A DNA stretch of 64,000 nucleotides, taken from positions 598,420 through 662,419 of the forward strand of contig MNCI01014774.1 in NCBI GenBank assembly GCA_015680685.1, read 5' to 3'. The notes under the pieces were generated by a model that ran no database searches, was not told the DNA's origin, and was given only the letters and a program-made list of their open reading frames with translations. Source of the DNA: Gnetum montanum (lineage: Eukaryota > Streptophyta > Gnetopsida > Gnetales > Gnetaceae). Of this stretch, positions 23,959 to 34,911 are shown one piece after another. A program made the position numbers and the translations under genes. How positions within the stretch are numbered: the stretch's first letter is position 1; the number at the start of each line of letters is the position of its first letter.

Positions 23959-24811
23959 AGATGAGCGGTGAGGTACCCCTACGCTCAACCATACAAATAT
24001 GAGCATGTATGCATGATCTGGTTGAACTTCATAGATGGACTAGTTGTGGCACCTAGATAGTTACATGTTGATCGTAGTTTGTTATCTTCCCACTTAGACT
24101 AGTAATTGCTTTGTCATGTATCGTTTAGTCTAGCGTGAGGTGTATGATGTGATTCCTAACACTAGGCTACTCCTAGAGACAATGAAAAATAATCTTGATT
24201 TAAGCTAATAAGTAATAGGAAACAAAATATAAACTAGCCTAAGTGCGATGAGCATCTATCCTTAATCATCTATACACATCTTGGACTTCATGTACTACTT
24301 TTGGGATTACCAAGCACACATTACTCGAAGCACTACTAGATACGCTACTAGGTTACCAAGTAGTGACACTTAAATGTTCGTGATTAAGACGTACTCATTT
24401 CACATTTAACAACAGAAATAGTAAATGATGATAAAATAAATATTAACTATGAAAATAATAAATAATAATCAATAATTAAACAATTAAAGACTAAGTGAAT
24501 GCTACAATGATGGAGTAATCTCGATCTTTATTGCCAGTTGTGTGTGTGTCTAAGTATGTCACACTTGAACAAAGGTTATATACAATTACAAACATCACAT
24601 TGCAGGCATGCACTGGGGAAAGAACTGAAAACTAACTAAAAACTAACAAAAAGACTCTACCTAAAGACTTACCAACTTCCTCCCTTCCTATGCACCCGAA
24701 TGCTATATTTATTGGCCTGCACAGGAATCACGATATCGTTATTGAGGCTGCAATATCACGTACTCAATATCGAGGATCCGATATCAAGGCCTGGAAAACC
24801 ACAATTCATCA
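23959..24811 (-). repeat. Element A 5' LTR (right copy)
   Basis: 853 bp, colinear with 15,664-16,518. The expected TG at one end is AG here (23,959-23,960), and one GATATC unit is missing from the U3 array. Confidence 0.9.
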
Positions 24812-24816
24812 AGAAC

Positions 24817-25621
24817 AATTGTAGCTTTAGAAGTTGACTGAGTAGAGGGATGGATCATATTGATGTCTTGACTTGAATTCAAGCAATTCAAATGCATCAC
24901 CAAGGGAAAGGAAAAGAAATTAGAGAAGTTAATCTCTTAGTAAGGAAGTAATTATTCTACAGAGGTAGGATCTTTAGAAAAGATTTTCAAACCACCAATA
25001 AGCAAAAAGCCAATTGTGCTTAGTAGCAAAGATATTTGAGAAGTCAAGCAAGGATGCTAGCTAAAGATGCTAACTAAAAGTTTCAAAAGCCAACTAAAAT
25101 TGCTAACCAATCCCTTTTTGTTTAGGAATATCCTTCTATTTATAGGTTGAAAATACCTCATAGATCATGAAAGAATGATGCATTGGGGATCATAGAATCT
25201 TCTAGAAGATCCTAGTAGGTACTAGATAGGAGAATTGACATGCAAATAGTCATTGGAAGAATTAATATTAGATGACAAATGAAAGATTAACATTGGATGT
25301 AAAGAGCTAGTTTGCTAAAGAAGCAAAATTTAATGTTAGATGTCAAAAGCAAGATTGACACTAGACATTAAAAAGTTGAAGGTAGAATTAATGTTGGAGC
25401 CAACATCAAACACTGAAAATGGAAGCCATAGATGAAGAATTAGAATGACACTGCTAATGATTCAAGATGTTACGTTTGGTAAGATAAAGATGGAAATCCA
25501 GAAACTACATTACATATGATGCATGATGCAAAAGCTAGATTGTTGAAGATGGCTTTAAGTTGAAAAGCCATTAAACATACCTAAGACTATGACTCATGTA
25601 GAAAAAGATAAAGTAGGTTCA
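24817..25621 (-). repeat. Element D left LTR, inner part (after insertion A)
   Basis: Resumes the alignment to the right LTR at AATTGTAG.TTTAG.AGTTGACTGAG and ends GTAGGTTCA. It has repeated short blocks of the type AGATGTCAAAAGCAAGATT, which on the minus strand fall in the U3 promoter half. Confidence 0.85.
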
Positions 25622-25640
25622 CCATTGCCTCCTCTTGATA
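25622..25640 (-). other. Element D polypurine tract
   Basis: The minus strand reads AGAGGAGGCAATGG directly before the LTR start TGAACC. Position and composition fit a second-strand primer. Confidence 0.55.
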
Positions 25641-25739
25641 GATACTATTGAAAAGCCAAAGGAGAATCCATCAAGAAAACACATAAGTTGGGCACCTGCA
25701 AAAGTATTTAATTGAAGTAGGATGATAAGGGAGAAAGTT

Positions 25740-26510
25740 TGGGACATCACTAGTACAACTATGATGAAGTGATTTACATCAGAAGTAGGGCATGGCTAGA
25801 TCCTAGAAAGCATACATAGAATGAAAATATAGCTTTTTCTATTCCATTCAATTCTCTCAATTATACCCTATCTAGAGTAAAGCAAAGACACTTTTTTGAT
25901 CTCACCAATGTAGAGCATGAAAAGAGAAAGGGATACAAAGAGAAAAGGATATAGTGGAAAGTGAAAAGAGAAAGAAATAAAGTGTAGGGAAAGCATATTA
26001 GAAACATCACCAATACACCAATGGTGGGTTGCTGTGTCATAGAAGTAAGACATGACTAGATTCCTAAAGGTGATCTCTCTCTCACCTCATTCATACGCAG
26101 GTTTCACTCTTTGTACATCACTCTATACTCAATACTCCCTCACTGCATCACAAAAGAGATACTCATTTGACCTCACTAATCTTAAATATAGAGAGGAATG
26201 GAAATAAATAGGGAGAGAAAATAACATAAAGAAGAGAAAAATATGCTACATGAGAGTAGAAATCATAGTATGAAAAAATAGAAAGTTAAAAAAAAACAAG
26301 GGAAGAAAAGAGAATATTGCCCATACATCTATCATGAGGATGGTGCTATGTCACATAAGTGGGGCATGGCTAAATCCTACACATTATATGGTTGAAAAGG
26401 ATGTCATATATATCATTAAAGTAACCCCTTCCTATCCCACTCAAAAATACACTCAATCACACCCTCACATGAAGTAATAAGATGTTCAGTCACTCAAAAG
26501 CCTCATCAGT
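25740..26510 (-). repeat. Diverged tandem repeats in the 3' untranslated region of element D
   Basis: A segment around GGCATGGCTAGATCCTA recurs at about 25,788, 26,046 (GACATGACTAGATTCCTA) and 26,361 (GGCATGGCTAAATCCTA). Each is followed by similar TC-rich and GAGAAAG-rich stretches. Tandem repeats between integrase and LTR are known in Tat-type elements. Confidence 0.55.
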
Positions 26511-27297
26511 TGTGCTAAGTACATAAAGTAGAATTAGATAGATAACATGGGGAAATATGAAGAAAAAAATAAGAGAAATAGTAGAATATGAGATAGAGAG
26601 GAAGTGTAAATGCAAAATGATGCAAGAAAAATAGGATTTAGAGCAAAACTATTATCTCAACATAGTATGTATCCCATCATAGTATAGAAGAGCTAAGAAA
26701 AAGAAATCTACCACTAGGAGAATACTTGTTCAAACTTGAATAGTTAGTAGGTTCAATGTTGTGAGGTGAGTAGTTCGCTACATGTAGTAGCACTTAAGGA
26801 AACTTTTGTTGATAGGATCTGGACACTAATGTCCTTCTAGATTAGAAAAAATGTAGGCACCATTTTGTACAGATCAAACCACTAGGAAAGGACCTTGGTA
26901 GTTGGGAGAGAACATTTGTATCTCTAAAGTTCTGAAAATGGTGAAGGACTATATCATCTTTGTGAATATCTTGGATTTTGACATGTCTAGAGTGGTGATG
27001 TTGAATATTTACTTAATATTCATGCAAATGATAAAGAGTAGCTTATCATTCTTCTTCAGGAAAATCAAACTCAATGCATTGAATATTGTTGTTGTTCTAA
27101 TCTTAACATTAATCATGTAGAGCAACATGGAGAGATGGGATACAAAGCTCAACTAGTAAGATTTCCATAGAACCATAGGTTAGAAAGTATGGAGTATGGC
27201 TAGTAGCTATATAGAAAGTGGTATGATAGACCTAGAGGACATATGATAGCTATATGTGCTAATTGTATTGGGTTTTATTGACCATGGTACAAAGAAA
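26511..27297 (-). other. Element D sequence downstream of integrase, non-coding
   Basis: No domain is recognisable. It belongs to D by position. Confidence 0.45.
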
Positions 27298-27770
27298 TCA
27301 TATGAAAGTTTTATTTGTAGACTTAGCTTGACAATTAGAGTGAGGGTAGTAAGGTGAAGAAAAGGAATGAGTGATGTGGTTCATGAAATAAAAATAAGCT
27401 ATCTTCTTACTTTTGAACTGAGGTCCATTGTTAGTTACAATTTGAAGAGATACACAAAAGCAGGTTATGATATGGTCGAGGATGAAATGATAGATAAAGT
27501 GGAACTTGGTGGAATGCAAAAGAATTATTTCTATTTCTACCCACTTAGTGAAATATTCTATAGTAGTTAGAATAAATTGGTGCCTAACAGATGAAGGAGG
27601 GCTAATAGCACTAATAAGGTCTAGATCCCATTTTTGAAAGGTTCATGTGATCCAAGATGTATTAAGCTTCCATGAAAGAAAATAGATAAGAGATGCATGC
27701 CTTTGGCAAGTATCATATATCTTGACTAAGTGATATGCATCTTTGGCTAAGGTTGGTCACTAATAGCCTA
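27298..27770 (-). pseudogene. Element D integrase remnant
   Basis: On the minus strand the fragments follow the integrase order: LAKDAYHLVKIYDTCQRH (end of the zinc-binding part), FQKWDLDLI, YFTKWVEI, then IVTNNGPQFKS (second catalytic Asp within the TDNG-type block) and SFSSPYYPHSNCQAKSTNK. The third catalytic residue (Glu) is Lys here. Stops interrupt the frame. Confidence 0.85.
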
Positions 27771-27932
27771 GAGAAATGATGCAAGTAGTTAAGAAGCATG
27801 AACCTAAGTGTTCGTTATAAACTCTTGAGTGAACCTAATTAAGGACTATTTTAGACTTTATAAGATTAAGATAACATAGAAGAATACCTAAGAAACTAGA
27901 AAAAGAATATCATGATTCACTAATTGGAAATG

Positions 27933-28430
27933 CTAAATACATTTATGCAAAGTATCCTTTTGAGTAGGCTTAAGATGAGTAGGACTTTCCCTAGTAGTAA
28001 GATAATGAAGAAGATCAACATATTGTTGATTATCATCATTTGTATTAATAGTGATTATCAAGGCGTTACGAGATTGTGTAATAGGTGTTAAGCAAATGAA
28101 CAACACAAGTTGATCTTGCATAGCAAAAGGATCACTATGGATGGCTAAGGTTGCCAAGGCATTAGCTAGCATGTTTTCAGAATGCCAGACATGGCTCAAA
28201 TTATGAGTAGAAAAAGAATGAATAAGTTCTTCAGCCATTTCAACATAAGGAACTAAGTGAGGATCCTTGCAATCATAGCCATCATTAACTTGATCCATGA
28301 TGAGTTGGAAGTCACCATAAATAGTAATAGTTTTGACTTGATTTTGTAAGGCTACAAGGAACCTCGTATTAGAGCCTTATATTCATCTATGTTGTTATTG
28401 CAAGGAAAATCAACCTTATAAGTCCAATAG
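27933..28430 (-). pseudogene. Element D second RNase H (plant Tat-type)
   Basis: The minus-strand frame includes YKVDFPCNNNIDEYKALI, ITIYGDFQLIMDQVNDGYDC, KDPHLVPYVEMAEEL and HVWHSENMLANALATLA. This is the additional RNase H that Tat-lineage gypsy elements carry between reverse transcriptase and integrase. A few frame breaks are present. Confidence 0.85.
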
Positions 28431-28434
28431 ACAA

Positions 28435-28716
28435 CTTATTTAGTAGAAAGAATAAGGACATAGGTTACACTAAATCGAAAGGAAGTGTGCACTTTATCAA
28501 AGAAAAGATAACATCTAAATCCTTAGTATTTATGTGTAAGCTACGAATAAAGTTAGCTATTTTAGAGGAAAATGACTTGTTTAGTAGAAAGGATAAGGAC
28601 ATAGGTTGCACTAAATCCAAAGGAAGTGTGCACTTTATCAAAGAAAAGACAACATCTAAATCCTTAGTATTTGTGTGTAAGCTACAAATAATGGTAGTTG
28701 TTTTAGAGGAAAATAT
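28435..28716 (-). repeat. 141-bp tandem duplication inside element D pol
   Basis: Two units with a shift of 141 (TAGTAGAAAG at 28,441 and 28,582). 141 is a multiple of three, so the duplication is in frame: KDLDV(V/I)FSLIKCTLP(L/F)DLV appears twice on the minus strand. Confidence 0.85.
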
Positions 28717-29309
28717 GAGACTAGCTATGGCTTGATCTTTGATGGAGTGTTGAGACACAAAACAAAGATCAAACTTAATGAGAAAATTCTTTCAAAAATC
28801 TAAGAAATGGTTGTTGGAAGGACTATTTGAAATGAATTTAAGGATGTTATCTCTATAGATAATAAATATCTTAGCATTTAGAAGATAATATCTTCATTTT
28901 TTTAGGGAAAAATACTTTTTGATATTATATTACCTAGTATCATAGTCTAAGAAAGAATGAGCTATGTAGTATTTGGGACGATCAACTCCATCTTCCTACC
29001 TTTGAGAGAGCATGGTGGATATGGAATGATTAAATTTGGAAAGATAGAGGTAGAAAGATTAGTTGAATTATGGAGAGTGTAGAACATCAAGAGTGGCTAA
29101 GGCTTCTTTGATGGAATCAAAGGTCCTTTGGCACTCCCTGTCCCAAATAAAGTAAGTGAATTTACAAAGCAAATAGATTAAAGGATGAAGGTGATTAGTG
29201 AGATTGGAAATGAGGCAGAAAATTGATTGAGCATGACCTTGTAGAATATACATATCTTGAATGTTTCTAGGTGATGTGAGATCTAGAATAGCCTTAACCT
29301 TATTGGGGT
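28717..29309 (-). pseudogene. Element D reverse transcriptase C-terminal part and connection
   Basis: Begins at the edge of insertion C with NPNKVKAILDLTSPRNIQDM, followed by FCLISNLTNHLHPL and FIWDRECQRTFDSIKEAL. These are hallmark blocks of the gypsy reverse transcriptase thumb and RNase H start. The N-terminal part lies across C at 35,970-36,670. Confidence 0.88.
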
Positions 29310-30547
29310 TGAGAATTGTTGAACTTAGAAGGAGGGTGAGAGAGGGATGAATAAGTTTCCCAAATTAAAAATTTATGAACCAAAGCACACACATAAAAGT
29401 AAGGTGGTTCCCCAACTTGGGTAGTCCACACTCAGAGGGTAGATTGCAAGCACACCTCTGGACTTTGTTGCTCTCAAATGTGATTTGAAGGATGCACATC
29501 TTGTACAATCTTCAAGCCTCTCTCTAGAGTGTTGTGCCACAACACTAACCACTCAATCCTACAAGGTCCCATCAGGCTTGGAATGTGATTTTTAAGCTTT
29601 CATAACCTTTACAATCTTGAGCTCCACTCTGGAGTGTTATGCTGTAACACCAATTACTTAATCCTACAGGATCCTAACAAACTCAAGTAAGATGCCTTCC
29701 CACAAGAAGCACATCAACTTACAAGGGATAGATGCAACTTAGATTGCTAATCCTTGTTACTTAGGAAAAAAAATGGAGAATAATTACAAGGGATAGATGT
29801 AACTTAGTTTGCTAATCCTTGCACTTTGGGGTACAACACACTTTACAATGAACAAAATATGATACAATGAAGAGCAACAAAGATTACAATGATTGACAAA
29901 ATGATTGTACAATAAATACACATAAGCTTGCACATTTTCCAATGCATATGATATTTTCTTATTACTATCATGTTTTCAAATCCATCTTGAAACTTGTGCA
30001 ACAGCTAGCCAATGGTCACTAATGATCATGGAAGACGTCTTCTTTGTGCTTGAGACATCTTTTTGTATTTGCCCTCTATTCTAGGAAGACATCTTTGTCT
30101 AGGAAAGACATCTTTCTAAAATCTCTATTCTGGGAAGACGTCTTTGTCTAATGGAAGACATCATTCTAAAATTGGTGTGCATTTTGTGAAGATGTCTTTG
30201 CCTAATGGAAGATGTCTTTGTCTAAGGAAAGACATCTATTGTTTCTTGAAGATGTATTTGCCTAATGGAAGATGTCTTTGTCTAAGGAAAGACATCTACT
30301 GTTTCTTGAAGATGTCTTTGCTTGTGCATCCTTTAATTTTACTGAGACATCTACTATTTCTTACAGATGTCTTTCTTCAAACTTCCTTTACATGATAAAT
30401 TCATCGTTCCTTGTTCATGCTCATCAAACTTTCACAAACCTTCTTGTCTTGATTCAAGGTTTTGTCCTGTAAGCACAACAATCACACACATACACAAATA
30501 ACCTTGTCTTCCAATTTTCTTAATGTTTTAACATACCAAAAGGTCCA
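29310..30547 (-). repeat. Element C 3' LTR (left copy)
   Basis: 1,238 bp. It shares long colinear blocks with 34,912-35,969, including CACACATAAAA, TAGTCCACAC.C..AGGGTAGAT and CTTGTCTTCCAATTTTCTTAA. It is longer because the AGACATCTTT array and a CAAGGGATAGATG(C/T)AACTTAG segment have extra copies. Confidence 0.92.
30030..30375 (-). promoter_or_regulatory. Element C LTR motif array (AGACATCTTT-type), left LTR
   Basis: About ten GAAGA(C/T)(A/G)TCTTTG and AAAGACATCT motifs in both orientations. The motif is close to a palindrome (AAGACATCTT / AAGATGTCTT). The same array is at 35,563-35,835 in the other LTR and at 32,725-32,885 upstream of ORF2. Confidence 0.65.
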
Positions 30548-30565
30548 TAATCTCCCCCTTTTTGG
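30548..30565 (-). other. Element C polypurine tract
   Basis: The minus strand reads AAAAAGGGGGAGATTA directly before LTR start TGGACC. Confidence 0.75.
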
Positions 30566-31189
30566 TATGTCTAGAACTGAAGAAAATGGGTTAGTTTGTG
30601 GCACAATACATAAAAACATATAAGCTACTTCTCCCCCTTTTTAGACATAACCAACAAGGATAAATCATATAAATAAAATGCATTAAATTATTAGTAAGAC
30701 ATAAAAATTCTTATAGTAGTGAAGGAGTAGGATAAGCATAGAGATTCAATGGTATGTGAATTGAGGTATACGCACAAATTAAATAGCAAAGATAGACCAC
30801 ATAAAGATAATAAGGGAAACACACCATCTATCCATAACCACCCACAAACTATTAAAACCACACTATCTAGAATCACATTAGAGTACAACTATCCACAACT
30901 CTCATTCCACATTAGTCACATATGTGCAAAGTCCCAAAGTCACATATGTGAGAGCCAAAAAATATCTCTTCCTTTTTGAACATAAAAAAGGAGAGAAGAA
31001 ACAACTAGTCAAAGTCTCAATCACTAATCTTGGTAGCATCCTCATACTTAGAACCCATTGCTACTCTAAATGGATGATAGGTTTTCTCCTCATCATCATC
31101 AATGCTAGTGCTGGGTTGGCTAGATCTCTAGGTGTCCTCATAAGAGACTCAACCTACTACACTGGAGCCTACCTAGGATGAAAATTTAC

Positions 31190-32580
31190 TCAAAACTAAG
31201 AGGAAGGTGTGGAGCTAATGGTGTTAGTAGTAGCTAAATTGGGACCCATTAGGACATGGTTCCAAAGGTGCTCTCCATAGCCCATTGCTTAAAAGAGCTA
31301 GGAGCATCAGCAGGAGGTGGAACTGAGTAAGCAGGAGGGATTGGATCATGATGCTCTAGTTGCTGCATGGAACCATGATGCATCCCCTAGACACTAGTTG
31401 TGGGTGCCTCTGGCTCAAAATTTGACTCCATCCTTGAGTCATACATATGTGAAGGTCATGCTATTGAAGAATGTCATGGAGGAACAGGAACATCCTCCTC
31501 ACTATTAGAGATAGAAGGAATGGAAAACTTCTTAAACACCTATCCATTAGTGGGAGGAGGAATCCCAACTGCATCCAATCTCTTACACAAGTAAGAGAGG
31601 TTCCTCCCAAGCTTCTCGATGGCTTATGAAAGGGGCTAAAAAAGCTTCTTTAGAGATGAACTAATTTGAGCACCAAAGGATTTTGATTGTCTCAACTATG
31701 GAGATGCTTCCTTCTTTTGTTTAGTATGGGTCTTACTTCTGTTGCATGAGAAGTACTCCTCTTCTCAACTTACTCATTGAGACTCCTCTTGCCTTTAAGC
31801 AAAGGCAACTTTGGAATAGGTACACCCCTTTGGTGAATCAACAAACTAATGTGGTAAGGGTGCCCAAGGATTCTCTCCTTGGCATAAAGGTTTAAAATAT
31901 CTTGGCAAAGAGTGTGTCCTTGATCTAATGGCAAACTTGTAAGAAGACAATATAATACAAAACATTGGGATGGTAGCAAATAACTATAGTTACTTCCTTT
32001 CACCATAATGTTATACAAAATAATAAGTGACAAGGTGGAGGCATCATGAGTCATCTTGCTCCTCTCAATATGGGCCCATATCAAATGACATATCTCTACC
32101 AAACAAAGCATTAGAAAATTCGTTATGTCCTACGTGCATTATACTGCTTGTGTGAATATCATGCATTGTATCAATGGTAACCCAAAAGACATTAGAACTA
32201 GAGATACCTATAATTGCATTGGCAATTTGGGGAGAGACCTCAACAACAATTCCCCTAACAGTTGATGTGAATGCCCCAACAATAGCATTAGATATAACAA
32301 TATTATAGTAGAATTCCCTAATTAACACTTTAGGGACAAGAAAATTCATTGAAATGAAAGTTGCCCATTTCAAAAGTGTGAAGTAGTCTAACAAAGCTTA
32401 CTATTTATGAGCTAGAAAAGCAACAGAACACTCAATAGTGGTGGTTTGAGTTGCCTCAAACCTGTGCTAGGCACTTGTGCTTTGCAACTAAGGTGTGTAA
32501 GAAGGTAGCACACTACTAGCGCTTCCTCTTAAACACTTCTTGGGTGGTGCCTTGGACATTCCAATCTTCTTATGGGCCAT
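31190..32580 (-). pseudogene. Element C ORF2: PF20167-like protein (decayed)
   Basis: Starts MAHKKIGMSKAPPKK at 32,580. The core LLKWATFISMNFLVPKVLIR, EFYYNIVISNA, STVRGIVVEVSPQIANAIIG and later ISLLIHQRGVPIPKLPLL follows the order I recall for the 'putative plant transposon protein' family: FY-N segment, VRG-v-v, I-N-iig, then a P..lI..l...gV block. A Pro-rich tail continues to about 31,190. Two or more frame shifts. It is related in layout, not in close sequence, to ORF2 of A and B. Function unknown. Confidence 0.6.
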
Positions 32581-32666
32581 CTTTGACAAAAATCATTGTA
32601 AATGGTGGAGTCCTAGTTGTCTTTGTGGGGTAGATTTGAAGGAATACAACAAAATGGGGCTTTTGT

Positions 32667-32885
32667 CTTTTATAGTAGTGGGAAAACGAGGGCTTTAAAT
32701 GAAAAAGGTGACAACTTTTATAATAGGAAGACATCTTTCACACATGTTAAAGTTATAGTAGATGTCTTTTACTCATAGAAGACATTTTCCTCGCAACACT
32801 AAAAAAATCATAGAGATGTCTTTGTTCTTTTGAAGATGTATTTCTAGAGACATCTTTCATTTCAAAAAGATGTCTTTTGTCAAAA
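32667..32885 (-). promoter_or_regulatory. Element C internal promoter for ORF2
   Basis: On the minus strand, at least six AGATGTCTTT/AGACATCTTT motifs (32,885-32,725) precede CTATAAAAG (32,675-32,667). The ORF2 ATG follows about 90 nt later, at 32,580, right after GTCAAAG. The array motif is the same as in this element's LTRs. Confidence 0.6.
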
Positions 32886-33039
32886 ATAGGATGAGGTTTG
32901 AGAAAGGCTGCCAATGGACTATAGTCTTAATGAAATCTTAAAAAAGAAAAAACTTACCTCTACCTACTTGTAATACTATCGAAAAGTGATGGAGCTTAGA
33001 GAGCTAGAGAATGAGTTTCCTCTTTTAAGGATTCTCCTC

Positions 33040-34890
33040 TCAATCGAACTTCTTCAATGTCCAAGGCATGTCTTCCTCTTACAAATTTGTTGATGAGGAT
33101 GTCCTAATTCCCTTAGTTCTACCATTTAATTCTCCATGATTTTTTGATTGCTTTGGTCTTTTGAGTTAACATTCATTGATCTTGCATAAAACCCTTTCTT
33201 GGTGCACTTTAATAAAACCAAGGAGTCTTGTGATATGACTAGGTACTCATATGGTAAAACTTTAGATTGTACTCCCATTGATTATGCACAATCTTATTGC
33301 AATAATAACATCTAACTCTCTTATTGTAGAAAAAGTGATTAGAATGATCAAACCTTTAAGGAGTTTGTTAATAGATAGGAGGTTCTTTTGAGGTAGTGTC
33401 CTTAATCTTTGGAGATTCCTTTAGATGAGATGAAGGTTGTGCAGGTTCTTCTTCTTGGGAATAACATCCAAGTCCACTTTTTTCTTGTGGACTTCTTCCT
33501 TGTCCAATAAGCATTAGAAGGGACTCCTTTCCTTTAGACAGTCTTTCATTCACAAGCTTTACATGTGCAAGCTTGTCTTTCATTTTCTTACATGACTTGA
33601 TTAGATTTTTATTCTTAGCCTTTGAGGTCTAAGATTCCTTTAGTAAGATCAAAAATTGTTGTATTCAATAAAGAAATTTCTTGATCTTTTGCTTTTACTT
33701 GCTTGTTCAACTTTGTACAAAGATTTTGAAAATTTAAGAGTTCATTACACAATAAATCAACCTCTCATCATCGTTAAGATCATTGCCTAATGAATCAATT
33801 TCATCATTGGTGAGGAACATGCAAATGAGATGAGAATTTTTTGCATCATCCTCCACTTCTTCCTCACTTTGCTCCCCATCATTCCAACTTTTATAGAAGT
33901 TGGTCTTCTTTATCCCTTCGATGGATTTGTTCTTGGACTATAAGCTGAAACTACTAGGACATTCGGAGGCCACATGGCCTCTTCCACCACACATCCAACA
34001 TTCTATAGAAGAAAAATATGAGTTAGGATTTGAAAAATTCTTACCTCTTTCTCTACCTTTGGACTAATTGAATCTTTGCTGATATGTTCCTTTATTTCTT
34101 CTAGTTATTAGTCATTGTAGCTTCCTAGTAAGAAAGGCAATTTCATCTTTACTACCCTCATCATGCTCATTGAGCTCCTTCTCCTTTGAGGCAGTTTTCA
34201 AGGCAATGGGCCTTTCTTGAATAGCTCCTTCAATTATGAGATTCATTTAATAAGCAATGAGGGCACTTTGAAGATCTTCAAATTTTAGAGGTAAGAAGTC
34301 TTTGATTTCTTCCATGGCCATGATCTTAGGTTGGAACTTTGATTGAAGAGTTTTGATCATTTTAATGATCACATTACTTTTGGGCAAGTCTTTACTAGTA
34401 CCTTTAATGGCTACAATAATATCATTAGCTCTAGAGAAGTACTCTTTTATCTTTTCACTGTCTTTCATTTTAAGCTTATCATATTCACTTTGCAAGACTA
34501 ATAATTTTAATTGCTTAGCAATAGAAGTACATTCATATGTGGCTTCTAGAATTTGCCAAATTTCTTTGGCCATTGTACATCCTGTTACTCTATTAAATTT
34601 GGATTTATTTAAAGCACAATATAAATAATTCTTTACTTTATAATCAAACATGAACTCATCATTCTCCTCTTATGTCCATTTGTTGCGAGGCTTGATGATG
34701 CCGGTGGAGCTATTAATAGGCAGAGCATAGCCTTCAAGGATTGAATCACACACTTCAAACTCCATGGATTGGAAGAATCCTTCCATTTTAGCTTTCCAAT
34801 AGGTGAAGTCAAATCCATCAAACATGAATGGCTTTGTGTAAGATGTCCCCTCTATAGTCCCACTCTTGAAGTTGATGATTACAAAGAAGA
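33040..34890 (-). pseudogene. Element C gag (copia UBN2 type, decayed)
   Basis: N-terminal PFMFDGFDFTYWKAKMEGFF (near 34,830). The UBN2 core lies at 34,651-34,247: TMAKEIWQILEATYE, LKLLVLQSEYDKLKM and IKEYFSRANDII. A perfect CX2CX4HX4C knuckle, CWMCGGRGHVASEC, is at 34,000-33,959. A helical C-terminal region with KESLLMLIGQGRSPQEKSGLG follows (33,583-33,368). This is the long gag seen in some plant copia elements. The frame has several stops. No pol motif follows before ORF2. Confidence 0.88.
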
Positions 34891-34892
34891 GT

Positions 34893-34909
34893 ACTAGGCT
34901 CTGATACCA
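34893..34909 (-). other. Element C primer-binding site (initiator tRNA-Met)
   Basis: The minus strand reads TGGTATCAGAGCCTAGT. The first 13 bases match the standard plant initiator-Met primer site. Confidence 0.92.
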
Positions 34910-34911
34910 CT

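Larger units (their letters stand above)
15664..24811 (-). mobile_element. Element A: pol-less gypsy-type LTR retrotransposon with gag and ORF2
   Basis: LTRs at both ends are near-identical in layout and start TG, end CA. The flanks are GGAAC (15,659-15,663) and AGAAC (24,812-24,816), a 5-bp target duplication with one change. On the minus strand the order is 5' LTR, a tRNA-Asp-like primer site, gag (23,826-21,463), a 1.3-kb conserved non-coding spacer, an internal promoter, ORF2 (19,464-16,709) and the 3' LTR. I find no reverse transcriptase, RNase H or integrase motif, so mobility must have relied on another element. An uninterrupted version of the target is seen in D's other LTR near 53,860. 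Confidence 0.9.

Noticed and set aside
26902-27120. 72-codon plus-strand frame
   Set aside because: Antisense AT-rich sequence in D's 3' region without any domain.
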